Shown: positions 1 through 7,220, numbered from the stretch's first letter. The stretch is 48,925 nucleotides of DNA from JAYEHK01 sp034659475 (GCA_034659475.1 JAYEHK010000083.1:1-48925), one strand, 5' to 3'. Numbers and translations: made by a program. The notes: generated by a model not told the origin, from the letters alone.

Positions 1-196
1 TTTCAACCATCTGATAGCGGTGCTTACTATCGAGCACCTGATTCAGGTCTTTGTGAGGGGGTCTGGCAGATGGCATGAAGATGACTTTATCAAGCAAAAA
101 GGCCTCACGTGCACATTCGGCAGCAACCAGATGTCCATAATGAATTGGATTAAATGTTCCTCCTATAATCCCCATGCGCGAGGGTTTTATCGTCAT
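1..196 (-). CDS. nadD: Nicotinate-nucleotide adenylyltransferase, 5' part only
   Basis: The visible 65 residues are the N-terminus of NadD, which adenylylates nicotinate mononucleotide in NAD synthesis. Seen: the nucleotidyltransferase motif GGTFNPIHYGH at residues 12-22 (the GxFxPxHxGH signature) and SARPPHK further on, typical of NadD. The start is ATG at 196 with AAAGGAG about 11 nt upstream; the gene runs off the left edge. In many Bacillota nadD follows obg-proB-proA closely; here about 7 kb of other genes and repeats lie between proA and nadD, which suggests insertion or rearrangement. Confidence 0.93.
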   Translation of the reverse strand, partial: MTIKPSRMGIIGGTFNPIHYGHLVAAECAREAFLLDKVIFMPSARPPHKDLNQVLDSKHRYQMVE

Positions 197-305
197 TTAA
201 CTTAACACTCCTTTGTTACAAAAACCTCAACCTAATGATAATCATTACCCTTCTGTTTTGCAAATAAGCCTTACCCATTGAATCAATGCAGAAAATGCAT
301 TACTC

Positions 306-627
306 TTAATTAGAAAATAGGTTGAGTATAAGCGGAATTATTAGTTGGACAGTTGGAACGTTGAAGTGGGTTAGGCGTTAGGATTCAGGCGTCAGGCATT
401 GCCCTTACTCCTCACCCCTGACCCCTTACAAAAAAGTCCGCATCCTTAATTACGACCGAAGGGAGTATCAGTTGTACCCGTAGGGTGCGTAAGTTCAGAA
501 AGTCTGCGTCGTCCGCGTCTATTAAAAGTCAATTTTCTTACTAACCCACTTCAACGTTCCAACTGTCCAACTAACCAACTGTCCAACTAATAATTCCGTG
601 TTATCCGTGTCTATTTTCGTACTAATC
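306..627. repeat. Composite inverted-repeat element in the nadD/666 gap
   Basis: The 469-base gap between nadD and the next gene holds no gene I can support; most of it is this element. The ends are inverted copies of a TTAATTAGAAAATAGG-like core (306-321 and 611-627). Inside, an arm at 333-373 (GGAATTATTAGTTGGACAG followed by TTGGAACGTTGAA) is repeated inverted at 542-598, where an extra 16-nt unit of TTAGTTGG/ACAGTTGG is present. The centre holds GGGGTCAGGGGTGAGG-type sequence (inverted), a GACCGAAGGGA block and ACGCGGAC-type units. Closely related copies lie at 22027-22275 and 35246-35580. Confidence 0.8.
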
Positions 628-665
628 AAAGTTAAATAAAGATTGTTCAGCAAGGAGATTACACT

Positions 666-1289
666 ATGACCCATGAATTAATTACCCTGATTTTTCACAA
701 TGAGGGTTTGAGAAGCTATATTGAAGTTGATCTTTGTGCACGTTGTCCCAGACAGGACGAGAAAGGATGTTGTGCACTTTATTCTCCCGTTTTTTATCCA
801 ACGGATTTAGCGTTTTTGCTTCTTCAAAAACCTGAAATGGTTGATTATATTTTTCAGCTTAATCATCTGACCATTCTGGATACGTCGGTGACCGCTAATC
901 ATTCTATTGATGGGAACAGTTTTCTGTGCGCTTTTCATACCAGGGAAACAGGGTGTGTACTTCCCCAAGAGCTTCGTGAATCCATCTGCAGACATTTTGT
1001 CTGTTCAGGTATTAGCTGGTGGGAAGAAGAGTCCCTCAAACCATGGAAAGACTTCTTTGATCAGCTGGCAGATTACGAGATTGAACTCAACGATCGCATC
1101 GGAGAAAAATTGCTGGAAAAGGGGTTAAACCTAAGACAAAAAGAACTCCGTCCTGCCTTTTTTGAGGCTCTGGTCCCTCTCTATCAGGAAGAAATCGCCA
1201 CCCCTCCTTCCTTTTTCAACAGCGTCCCACCTATAGAACGCATTCAACTAGTCAGACCGCTAAAATACGGACTGGAATGGGAACTGTAA
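666..1289 (+). CDS. Cysteine-rich protein resembling YkgJ-type metal-cluster proteins
   Basis: 207 residues with no membrane segment. Two cysteine groups are visible: C24, C27, C35, C36 (CxxCP...GCC) and C88, C97, C108, C113. The CxxC...CC spacing followed by Y-x-P resembles the YkgJ (CxxxCxxCC) family of putative zinc- or iron-binding proteins, whose function is not established. The start is ATG at 666 with AAGGAG eight bases upstream. It stands alone between a repeat element and a REP-like hairpin, on the strand opposite to most core genes. Family assignment is from motif only. Confidence 0.6.
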   Translation: MTHELITLIFHNEGLRSYIEVDLCARCPRQDEKGCCALYSPVFYPTDLAFLLLQKPEMVDYIFQLNHLTILDTSVTANHSIDGNSFLCAFHTRETGCVLPQELRESICRHFVCSGISWWEEESLKPWKDFFDQLADYEIELNDRIGEKLLEKGLNLRQKELRPAFFEALVPLYQEEIATPPSFFNSVPPIERIQLVRPLKYGLEWEL

Positions 1290-1293
1290 TCTT

Positions 1294-1330
1294 GTAGTCA
1301 ACTTTGGGGACGGTTCTTAAAGTTGACTAC
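1294..1330. repeat. REP-like hairpin with GGGGACGGTTCTT apex
   Basis: Perfect 12-bp stem GTAGTCAACTTT (1294-1305) / AAAGTTGACTAC (1319-1330) around GGGGACGGTTCTT. The loop sequence matches the arm of the palindrome at 8525-8547. It starts 5 nt after the stop at 1289 and could also slow transcription, but it has no U-run. Confidence 0.75.
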
Positions 1331-1380
1331 GCATCATCTGTCTACTGTTCAAATTTGATTTCCATATTTATGGTTATTTA

Positions 1381-1389
1381 TGGTATGAT
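1381..1389 (+). promoter_or_regulatory. Possible extended -10 promoter for the cysteine-synthase-like gene
   Basis: TG-G-TATGAT fits an extended -10 element (TGnTATAAT) about 55 nt before the start codon. No convincing -35 hexamer sits 17 nt upstream. Weak prediction. Confidence 0.3.
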
Positions 1390-1442
1390 GAATTGTAATT
1401 TGAAAATTTAAACTTTTTTTGATTTTTCAGGAGGTTTTTTTG

Positions 1443-2477
1443 ATGGACTGGAGTGTTAAGAACAGAATTTTGGACAATGTTCTTGAATCAATTGGCTATA
1501 CCCCTTTGGTTCGTATTAACAAGCTCGCCCCGGACATTAGCACTGAAATCTGCGTAAAGCTTGAGTTTACCAATCCCAGTGGCAGTTTGAAGGATCGTGT
1601 CGTCTATCAGATCGTTACTGAAGCGGAAAAACGTGGTGAGCTGAAACAGGGTATGATACTCCTTGAGGGGACGACAGGGAATACCGGTATCTCAACCGCT
1701 ATGGTAGGTGCGGCACTGGGTTACCGGGTAATGATCGTGATGCCGGAAGGAATGAGTGAAGAACGAAAAAAAACGATTCGTGCCTATGGCGCTGAACTGA
1801 TATTGACCCCGGGCGCTGAAACGGATGTGGATCTGGTACTGGAGGAAGTTGAGAAAATTAAAGCTGAATATGGCAAGCAAATTTTTGAAATCGGTCAATT
1901 TTATCGAAACGATAATCTGATGGCTCATATCGATAACACCGCCCCAGAAATCTGGGAGCAATGTCAGGGCCAAATTGACGCCTTTGTCATGTGTCAGGGA
2001 ACAGGCGGAACGGTTTCGGGTACAGCACTGTACCTGAAGGAGAAGAATCCAAACCTAAAAATCTATATCTCTGAACCAGCTGAATCACCAATGCTCGCTT
2101 ACGGAAAAATCGGTCAACATATGGTACAGGGAATTGCGGATGGATTAATACCGAAAATTCTTGATCTGAATGTTGTCGATGGTATTGTCCTCATTCCTTC
2201 GGATGAATGTATAAACACCGCCCAGAAGATGGCTGGAACTGAAGGAATTTTTTGCGGGATTTCCTCCGGTTGCAATGTTGCCGCTGCCATCAAAGTAGCC
2301 AAAGCGCATCCCGAATTAAAAAGAATTGTAACCATGGTCAATGACAATGGCTTGCGTTATCTTTCCACCCCGCTGTGCGGAACGGAAGATCAGCGCCAAA
2401 AACTAGATCGGAATTATGCCTTAAGTCAGAAGGATATAGAAAAACTACAGCAATATCAGTTTGAAATAATTAAATAG
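1443..2477 (+). CDS. Cysteine synthase family PLP enzyme
   Basis: 344 residues, fold type II PLP enzyme of the cysteine synthase/cystathionine beta-synthase family; the expected chemistry is beta-replacement on O-acetylserine or a similar substrate to give cysteine. Seen: PLP lysine K50 in NPSGSLKDR, the TTGNTG loop at residues 77-82, a glycine-rich GTGGTVSG phosphate loop and SSGCNVAAA near the C-terminus. The family usually has SGSVKDR and a TSGNTG loop, so substrate preference could differ from CysK. I chose ATG 1443 because CAGGAGG precedes it by 8 nt; a longer in-frame start at 1419 has no ribosome site. No serine acetyltransferase is adjacent. It is monocistronic, ending at a hairpin terminator. 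Confidence 0.85.
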   Translation: MDWSVKNRILDNVLESIGYTPLVRINKLAPDISTEICVKLEFTNPSGSLKDRVVYQIVTEAEKRGELKQGMILLEGTTGNTGISTAMVGAALGYRVMIVMPEGMSEERKKTIRAYGAELILTPGAETDVDLVLEEVEKIKAEYGKQIFEIGQFYRNDNLMAHIDNTAPEIWEQCQGQIDAFVMCQGTGGTVSGTALYLKEKNPNLKIYISEPAESPMLAYGKIGQHMVQGIADGLIPKILDLNVVDGIVLIPSDECINTAQKMAGTEGIFCGISSGCNVAAAIKVAKAHPELKRIVTMVNDNGLRYLSTPLCGTEDQRQKLDRNYALSQKDIEKLQQYQFEIIK

Positions 2478-2559
2478 GCGGGCCATGCAACAAACTTTTA
2501 TGCTTAATTGTGAAATTTGTTGTTAAGAGCCACCTCATAACCTCGGATACTAGCAAAAA

Positions 2560-2594
2560 GGAGTCAGGTATTTCATCTGGCTCCCTTTTGTTTT
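2560..2594 (+). terminator. Intrinsic terminator after the cysteine-synthase-like gene
   Basis: GGAGTCAG (2560-2567) pairs with CTGGCTCC (2577-2584, one G-U pair), followed by CTTTTGTTTT. It lies 83 nt after the stop codon. Confidence 0.65.
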
Positions 2595-2696
2595 ATGCTC
2601 GTATAGAGTGTTATTCCCATGCTCCGCCAACGCTTCCAGAATATTTCACCCAATGAGGACTTATACATTCAAACAAAAGTATTGGGAGTTTTTGCA

Positions 2697-3100
2697 GTGG
2701 AACCCACCATGGGCGAACGGCACAACCACCAATGAAAATAGGTTAGGGGTTAGGGGTTAGGGGTTAGGGGTTAGGGGTTAGGGGTTAGGGGTTACCCTAA
2801 CCCCTAACTAAAAAGTCCGCGTAAGTCCAATAGGTCTGCGTAGTCTGCGTCTATTAAAACCTATTTTTTTACTAACCCTCCATGTCCGCACGGCACAACC
2901 ACCAATGAAAATAAGCTGTGTGAGTAATAATGTTACATTTTGGGGTCAGACCCCATTTGTTACATTTGTTACATTAAAAAAATCCGCGACCTATTGAAAC
3001 GTGACCGAAGGGAACATCAGTTGTACCCAAAGGGTGTGTGAATCCGTGCCCGGAGGGTCTGTGTAATCCGTGTCTATTAAACCTATTTTCTAATTAATCA
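2697..3100. repeat. Mosaic repeat block before the sigma-factor operon
   Basis: The roughly 700-base gap 2478-3189 has a terminator and then this block; no gene is supported. In order: an inverted GGTGGTTGTG-type block (CACAACCACCAATGAAAATA, about 2721-2740), a 7-bp tandem tract, AGTCCGCG/AGTCTGCG units, a second inverted CACAACCACC block (about 2899-2914), the palindrome TGGGGTCAGACCCCA (2941-2955), a GACCGAAGGGAACATCAG block related to that near 460, and an inverted core CCTATTTTCTAATTAATC at 3083-3100. Confidence 0.75.
2746..2808. repeat. Telomere-like GGGGTTA tandem tract with inverted tail
   Basis: Seven GGGG runs at an exact 7-bp period (2746 to 2791), each separated by TTA, followed at once by the inverted CCCTAACCCCTAA. 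The plus strand can in principle form a G-quadruplex, or a hairpin with the C-rich tail. Confidence 0.9.
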
Positions 3101-3189
3101 CTTGTTAACTTAGAAAAATTTTAAGAATTTTGCAGGGTTTTATCTGTTTCGTTCGTTTTATTAGGTGAGAGGGAGAGGAGGGGGTTACG

Positions 3190-3738
3190 GTTAGTCACGA
3201 CGAGCAACTGATTCAGCAGATTCACAACGGTACCGAAAGCGCCTTTGAACAGCTCGTAGATACCTACAAAGCGTATGTCTGTGCCATCATCCTTTCCATC
3301 GCCGGCGAAACGGAGGATGTACAGGACATTGCGCAGGAGGTTTTTCTACAGGTTTACCGTTCCCTTCCCGGTTTTAAAACCGGAAACTTAAAATCCTGGA
3401 TCAGCCGCATTGCGGTTAACAAAACTATTGATTGGAAGCGTTCACAGGTTAAAAAAAACACACTCCTAAACACCAACGAAGATGTGGAATCTGTATGGAT
3501 CTTGCCTGGACAGGACGCTCCTGACAAGGTAATTATCCGTCAGGAGGACCGAGAGCGACTGGAGAAAATCTGTACCATGTTACCCGATCGGTATGCGGAT
3601 GTGATCCAAAAGTTTTATTTCCAGGACAAAGGATACAATGATATTGCAGTAGAAGAAGGCATTAGCACGAAAACCGTTGAGTCCCGACTGTATCGAGCCA
3701 GGATAGTGTTACGACAAAAATGGGAGGAAGTGGACTGA
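3190..3738 (+). CDS. ECF RNA polymerase sigma factor (start codon not canonical)
   Basis: About 182 residues read as a complete ECF sigma factor. Region 2 runs from AFEQLVDTYKAYV through VQDIAQEVFLQVYR to SWISRIAVNKTIDW; region 4 contains LPDRYADVI, YNDIAVEEGIS and TVESRLYRAR. The reading frame is open back to a TGA at 3166-3168 but has no ATG, GTG or TTG before GTG 3484, which would remove region 2 entirely. AGGAGGGGG at 3176-3184 places the start near GTT 3190 or ACG 3187; the coordinate given is my best guess. Either a rare start codon is used or the start is mutated. It overlaps the anti-sigma gene by one base (TGATG), as in co-regulated sigma/anti-sigma pairs. Confidence 0.8.
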   Translation, partial: VSHDEQLIQQIHNGTESAFEQLVDTYKAYVCAIILSIAGETEDVQDIAQEVFLQVYRSLPGFKTGNLKSWISRIAVNKTIDWKRSQVKKNTLLNTNEDVESVWILPGQDAPDKVIIRQEDRERLEKICTMLPDRYADVIQKFYFQDKGYNDIAVEEGISTKTVESRLYRARIVLRQKWEEVD

Positions 3739-4244
3739 TGAAACAACATTATTCTCCTGAACAGTGGCAAACGTATAGAAATGGTGATCTGGACCATCAG
3801 ACCTCTCTTGAAATGGAAGACCATTTGCTGATATGTCCTGTCTGTCTGGATCATTTCCTGAACACGATCAGCCAGGAAGATGTACTGCGAGCCGAGCAAG
3901 TACTCCCCGCTGACTTTACCCAAACAACTGTGGCTCTGGTTAGCAAAACCAGAATACAGATCAGCAAACCAGCGCGGCAAAACGCTATCCCCAAGAGGCT
4001 CCGCAGGAGGCTGTTTGGATATTATGTGGCAGCAGCCGTAATAACGTTAGCCCTGATGGGAGGAGGCGTATTTGAATCGATGGTAGACCGATACCCACAG
4101 GCAATATCTATGTGTACGATGAATGATTATCGAGATAAACCAAACATTCATTTAAAAAACTTGGATAAGGTACAACCACAGGAATGGTTTAGAACTCTCA
4201 CAAACAAAAACAGAGGAGGGATTGATTTTGAACTCAAAAAGTAA
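3738..4244 (+). CDS. Zinc-finger anti-sigma factor, membrane anchored
   Basis: 168 residues. The N-terminal part carries H29-x3-C33-x2-C36, the zinc-binding motif of ZAS-type anti-sigma factors, and a single membrane segment lies at about residues 94-112, leaving a 55-residue extracytoplasmic tail. The family holds its partner ECF sigma factor at the membrane until an envelope signal releases it. The start at 3738 overlaps the sigma stop (TGATG), with GGGAGGAAG upstream. The gene continues into the next, whose start lies inside its 3' end. Confidence 0.83.
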   Translation: MKQHYSPEQWQTYRNGDLDHQTSLEMEDHLLICPVCLDHFLNTISQEDVLRAEQVLPADFTQTTVALVSKTRIQISKPARQNAIPKRLRRRLFGYYVAAAVITLALMGGGVFESMVDRYPQAISMCTMNDYRDKPNIHLKNLDKVQPQEWFRTLTNKNRGGIDFELKK

Positions 4245-4704
4245 GGCCATTACGATTCTATTTTCATTGATTCCCGGCGCAGGACATATGTATCTGGGTT
4301 ACTTAAAAAAAGGAACCGAATTGATGACAGTTTTTTTCTTATCAACATTTTTTATTGGCTGGCTGGGTCTTAACGTGCTGGGCTTTATCCTACCGGTCAT
4401 ATGGTTTTACAGCTTTTTTGATGCCTTCCATTGCTTAGAAGGCTCAAGCGCACCCGACAACCTTTCGTTTAATGGACTGGATTGGATCGGGGACCATCCC
4501 CAATGGATCGGTTGGGCGCTTATCATTCTCGGAGTGTTGGTCGCCTTTGAAGAAGGCTTTGCTTCGTTTATCCCCTGGGAGTGGCGCCACTATATCCAAA
4601 TCGGTCTGGTGTCCGTAATCCTTATTGCAGGTGGAATTAAATTGATTGTGGGAACAAAGACGGTTGAAGTGAAGGAGGAATCGGAATGCGGCAATGGCGA
4701 GTAG
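4228..4704 (+). CDS. Small polytopic membrane protein, TM2-like
   Basis: 158 residues with several hydrophobic segments. The N-terminal SLIPGAGHMYLGYLKKG resembles the PGxGxxYLG signature of TM2-domain and related small membrane proteins; function is unknown. The start is TTG 4228, seven bases after GAGGAGGG; the in-frame TTG at 4222 is too close to the ribosome site. It overlaps the end of the anti-sigma gene by 17 nt and the start of the next gene by 19 nt, so the four genes form one tight operon and probably one envelope-stress regulon. Confidence 0.65.
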   Translation: MNSKSKAITILFSLIPGAGHMYLGYLKKGTELMTVFFLSTFFIGWLGLNVLGFILPVIWFYSFFDAFHCLEGSSAPDNLSFNGLDWIGDHPQWIGWALIILGVLVAFEEGFASFIPWEWRHYIQIGLVSVILIAGGIKLIVGTKTVEVKEESECGNGE

Positions 4705-5624
4705 GCACACTTACCATGGGACTGCTCCTGGTTTTTCTGGGAGGTGCCCTGTTGTTTGCCCAATTTAACAGCGTACCGGTCGTTGATTTCTTTATCCGCT
4801 GGTGGCCCCTCCTGTTTATTTTACTGGGCATTGAAGTGCTTCTTTATAGTTTCATGCAGAAGCGAGAAGAATCCAGAATCCGATACGATATCTTCAGTAT
4901 CTTTATAATTCTTCTAATCGTCATCAGCGGACTCGGTATTCAATCATTAAATGAACTGGACCTAACGACTCGTTTTCGTGAAATGGTTGGATCACAGAAC
5001 TTTACTATCCAGACGGATGAGGCATCATTCTCTGTGGCACCTGATGTCAAACAAATTATCGTTCTCGCACCACCCTGTGACCTGACCGTTAAAACCGCCA
5101 TGAGTAATAAAATTGTGGCTCAAGGAACAGCACACATGGCAGCCGATACGATGTCCACCGCCAAGGAACTCCTGAAAAACAACCAGGAGATCCTTTGCAG
5201 GCAAACAGACGATACCCTGTTTGTTTCGTTTAACACATGCAGCAAAAAAAATGACCTGGGATACCATTGGAATCTAACCTCCTATGCACTCACTCTGCCG
5301 AAATTCATTCTCGTTAAAATCCAGAATGATAACTATTTTACGATTAGTGTAGATGCGGATCTGAGTAGCGATTGGCAGATTGATAGTGAAGGCAGAATTG
5401 ACGTTAACCTCCCCATCAACAACACCCTCGCAGTAAACGCCATTGTGAATGACCGTTCCCAGCTTGAAGGAACAGTAAATTGGGAGATTCTCGGCCCCGC
5501 AAACCCTCATGCAAATGATGAGGAAGAATTAAAACCGATTCAGGCACGGGTTGCATCTGAAGAACCTTTGAATAACTTGAATATTATTACCCAGCAATCA
5601 ATAAGTGTAAATCAACTCCAGTAA
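4686..5624 (+). CDS. LiaI/LiaF-like membrane protein with extracytoplasmic domain
   Basis: 312 residues. Three hydrophobic segments in the first 90 residues (about 9-27, 36-57, 68-86) with FIRWWPLLFILLGIEVLL match the paired-helix LiaI/LiaF/DUF5668-type region; the remaining about 220 residues are hydrophilic and beta-rich, as in adhesin-like LiaF C-termini. LiaF-type proteins modulate cell-envelope stress signalling. ATG 4686 has GGAGG eight bases upstream. Last gene of the sigma/anti-sigma operon, so it may sense or respond to envelope stress; the specific role is inference. Confidence 0.65.
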   Translation: MRQWRVGTLTMGLLLVFLGGALLFAQFNSVPVVDFFIRWWPLLFILLGIEVLLYSFMQKREESRIRYDIFSIFIILLIVISGLGIQSLNELDLTTRFREMVGSQNFTIQTDEASFSVAPDVKQIIVLAPPCDLTVKTAMSNKIVAQGTAHMAADTMSTAKELLKNNQEILCRQTDDTLFVSFNTCSKKNDLGYHWNLTSYALTLPKFILVKIQNDNYFTISVDADLSSDWQIDSEGRIDVNLPINNTLAVNAIVNDRSQLEGTVNWEILGPANPHANDEEELKPIQARVASEEPLNNLNIITQQSISVNQLQ

Positions 5625-5695
5625 CAGATAGGATGGGTTTATACTTGCCCTAAGTCAAGTGGACACATTGAGTTATTGATTATATCCGGCGTTCA

Positions 5696-5724
5696 TTGAC
5701 GAATATTTTCCAGCATGTTATCAT
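5696..5724 (+). promoter_or_regulatory. Promoter of the antitoxin RNA
   Basis: TTGACG (5696-5701), an exact 17-nt spacer, then TATCAT (5719-5724). No ORF follows; the transcript would start near 5731 and end at the hairpin at 5781-5805. Confidence 0.75.
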
Positions 5725-5730
5725 ATAACT

Positions 5731-5808
5731 AATATAAGGAGTTGCCGCTTTTTGTACGGCGGTTAGTCCTAAATGGTTCTAGACCGCCTTACTAAAAGGC
5801 GGTCTTTC
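5731..5808 (+). ncRNA. Putative antisense antitoxin RNA of a type I toxin-antitoxin locus
   Basis: An RNA of about 78 nt predicted between a strong promoter and a perfect 10-bp hairpin AGACCGCCTT/AAGGCGGTCT (5781-5790/5796-5805) followed by TTTCT. It contains no ORF. It points at the 3' end of the toxin gene on the other strand and would pair with the toxin mRNA's 3' untranslated part, the arrangement known from TxpA/RatA in Bacillus. Its 5' region (GGAGTTGCCG...CGGCGGTTAGTC) resembles the leader of the toxin mRNA on the other strand. Confidence 0.65.
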
Positions 5809-5888
5809 TATTTCCTGCGTTTAATACACAAAGAAATAACCCCTACAATCACTAGGCAAAAGCTAAAAAGCTCTGTCCATGTAACCAT
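5808..5888 (-). CDS. Putative holin-like type I toxin peptide
   Basis: 26 residues beginning MVTWTELFSF, then a single hydrophobic stretch (FCLVIVGVISLCI) and a basic tail KRRK: the pattern of the Hol-Tox/TxpA-like family of membrane toxins, which insert in the membrane when their RNA antitoxin is lost. ATG 5888 lies 8 nt after GGGGAGG; an in-frame ATG two codons upstream (5894) is too near the ribosome site. The leader upstream contains GGAGTTGCCGTTTGGCGG, able to fold and perhaps limit translation. Family assignment is from pattern memory. Confidence 0.72.
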   Translation of the reverse strand: MVTWTELFSFCLVIVGVISLCIKRRK

Positions 5889-5945
5889 AGGCATCACCTC
5901 CCCTCATGGGAAAGTGACCAACCGCCAAACGGCAACTCCATTTCT

Positions 5946-5954
5946 ATTTTAACA
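5946..5954 (-). promoter_or_regulatory. Possible extended -10 of the toxin gene
   Basis: On the minus strand TG-T-TAAAAT fits an extended -10. It would start a toxin mRNA near 5939 with a leader of about 50 nt. No clear -35 was found. Confidence 0.4.
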
Positions 5955-5971
5955 TAATTTCCCTTATTTTT

Positions 5972-6616
5972 TTATGTGTCTTGCTGCAAAATGGCTCGAC
6001 AGGGTGCCGCTTCTCCCCCGTCTATTTTGAGTGGAAGGCACATGAGTGTATACGTACCTGGTTCTACCCGATCAAGCGTAATTCCCTCCAGAATAAGAAT
6101 CCCCTGACCAAGCAGGATACGATGGGCAGGAAAATCGGTTCCTTTTTGGTAGGAATCCACCGATATGGCATCAATGCCTACCAGAGCTAACTGTTTGTCA
6201 GCACATAATTGCGCTGCCCCTTCCGAAATATAAATATAGTCTTCATCAAACTGTCCACTTCGAGTCCCACCATTTTTACTGTTTAACGTTTTCAACAACA
6301 CGGCTTCATCCGGTTGCAGATTCAGCGCCTGCAAATCCTTTTCCTGTACGCTGTCCCCTGCCTCGATTTCAACCACCTTCGCGGTAAAAATCAGCTCCTC
6401 CGGCTGATATCGGTCAATGCTTTTTCCCTCCAGGAACATATGCCGCGGTGCATCCAGATGGGTTCCGCAGTGTGCGCTCATGGCAAGCAACGACACAGCA
6501 AACCTGTCTCCTTCCTCCAAAGCCCCCAGTTCATTCCGCATAAATGACGGGTCACCCGGATAAGTAATCGCTTCCTTCCCCAGCGAAACGGAAATATCAT
6601 AATATCTTTTATCCAT
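5972..6616 (-). CDS. Cyclase family protein (metal-dependent hydrolase, KynB-like)
   Basis: 214 residues of the cyclase/arylformamidase family (PF04199). Seen: H49-C-G-T-H53-x-D55-A-P-x-H59, the HxGTHxDxPxH metal-binding and catalytic signature. Characterised members hydrolyse N-formylkynurenine or act in polyketide cyclisation; the substrate here is unknown and there is no tryptophan-degradation gene nearby. ATG 6616 has AGGAG nine bases upstream; a longer in-frame reading back to 6706 overlaps plsY and has no ribosome site. It sits 23 nt after plsY, so probably co-transcribed. Confidence 0.82.
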   Translation of the reverse strand: MDKRYYDISVSLGKEAITYPGDPSFMRNELGALEEGDRFAVSLLAMSAHCGTHLDAPRHMFLEGKSIDRYQPEELIFTAKVVEIEAGDSVQEKDLQALNLQPDEAVLLKTLNSKNGGTRSGQFDEDYIYISEGAAQLCADKQLALVGIDAISVDSYQKGTDFPAHRILLGQGILILEGITLDRVEPGTYTLMCLPLKIDGGEAAPCRAILQQDT

Positions 6617-6639
6617 TGTAAAATCTCCTATATTCTTAG

Positions 6640-7188
6640 TCAATTCAGTGAAAAAACTTCGGGAATATGTTTTAGAGCGAGTATGATTACCATTACCAGA
6701 AGCCATGTATTGACGCTCGATGCCAGACCATACAGCAGAATCACCAAGCTTCCTGCCAGATTCGCCTGATCAACCTGTTTGAAGAATGGAAAGACCAGCA
6801 GCCATCCTATGATAAATGCTAGGATAATCCCCCATCCACCTGCTGCCAGCATTGCCCCGAATGCTGTTGCCAGGCCTTTGCCGCCACGGAAACCAAGCCA
6901 TAGAGGAAAGATATGTCCCACAACGGCCATACAGGCTGCAGTCATTGCCGCCATGCTCAGAAGCGTACCCAGGTAAACCGCCAGCACACCTTTGGCAACA
7001 TCCATAATAAAAACCAGGATGGCACAGGGCCACCCCAGTACAGCTCTGGTATTCATTGTACCTACGTTCCCGCTTCCATGAGAGCGGATGTCAATCCCTC
7101 TAGCCTGCTTACCAACCAAATAAGCACTCGGGATGCTTCCCAACAGGTAGGTTAGCATAAATGCACAAATCTTCATACCAATCTCCAT
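6640..7188 (-). CDS. plsY: Acyl-phosphate glycerol-3-phosphate acyltransferase PlsY
   Basis: 182 residues, polytopic. PlsY transfers an acyl group from acyl-phosphate to glycerol-3-phosphate, the first membrane-phospholipid step in most Gram-positive bacteria. Seen: SIPSAYLVGK near the N-terminus, SHGSGNVGTMN (the S/T-G-S-G-N-x-G-x-x-N motif) and GFRGGKGLAT (GGKG motif). An alternative ATG at 7176 also has GGAG at a good distance, so four N-terminal residues are uncertain. It lies between proA and the cyclase-family gene on the same strand. Confidence 0.93.
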   Translation of the reverse strand: MEIGMKICAFMLTYLLGSIPSAYLVGKQARGIDIRSHGSGNVGTMNTRAVLGWPCAILVFIMDVAKGVLAVYLGTLLSMAAMTAACMAVVGHIFPLWLGFRGGKGLATAFGAMLAAGGWGIILAFIIGWLLVFPFFKQVDQANLAGSLVILLYGLASSVNTWLLVMVIILALKHIPEVFSLN

Positions 7189-7220
7189 GTAACGCTCCCC
7201 CTGTTACTCTCCTCCATTGT

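Noticed and set aside
20..205. Open frame on the plus strand at the left edge
   Set aside because: It is the antisense of nadD, whose adenylyltransferase motifs are clear on the minus strand.
2746..2808. CRISPR array or true telomere at the GGGGTTA tract
   Set aside because: There are no spacers between units and the tract is internal to the chromosome, with genes on both sides; it is a short tandem repeat.
3484..3738. Short 84-residue protein starting at GTG 3484
   Set aside because: It is only region 4 of the sigma factor; the upstream frame encodes an intact region 2, so the gene starts near 3190.
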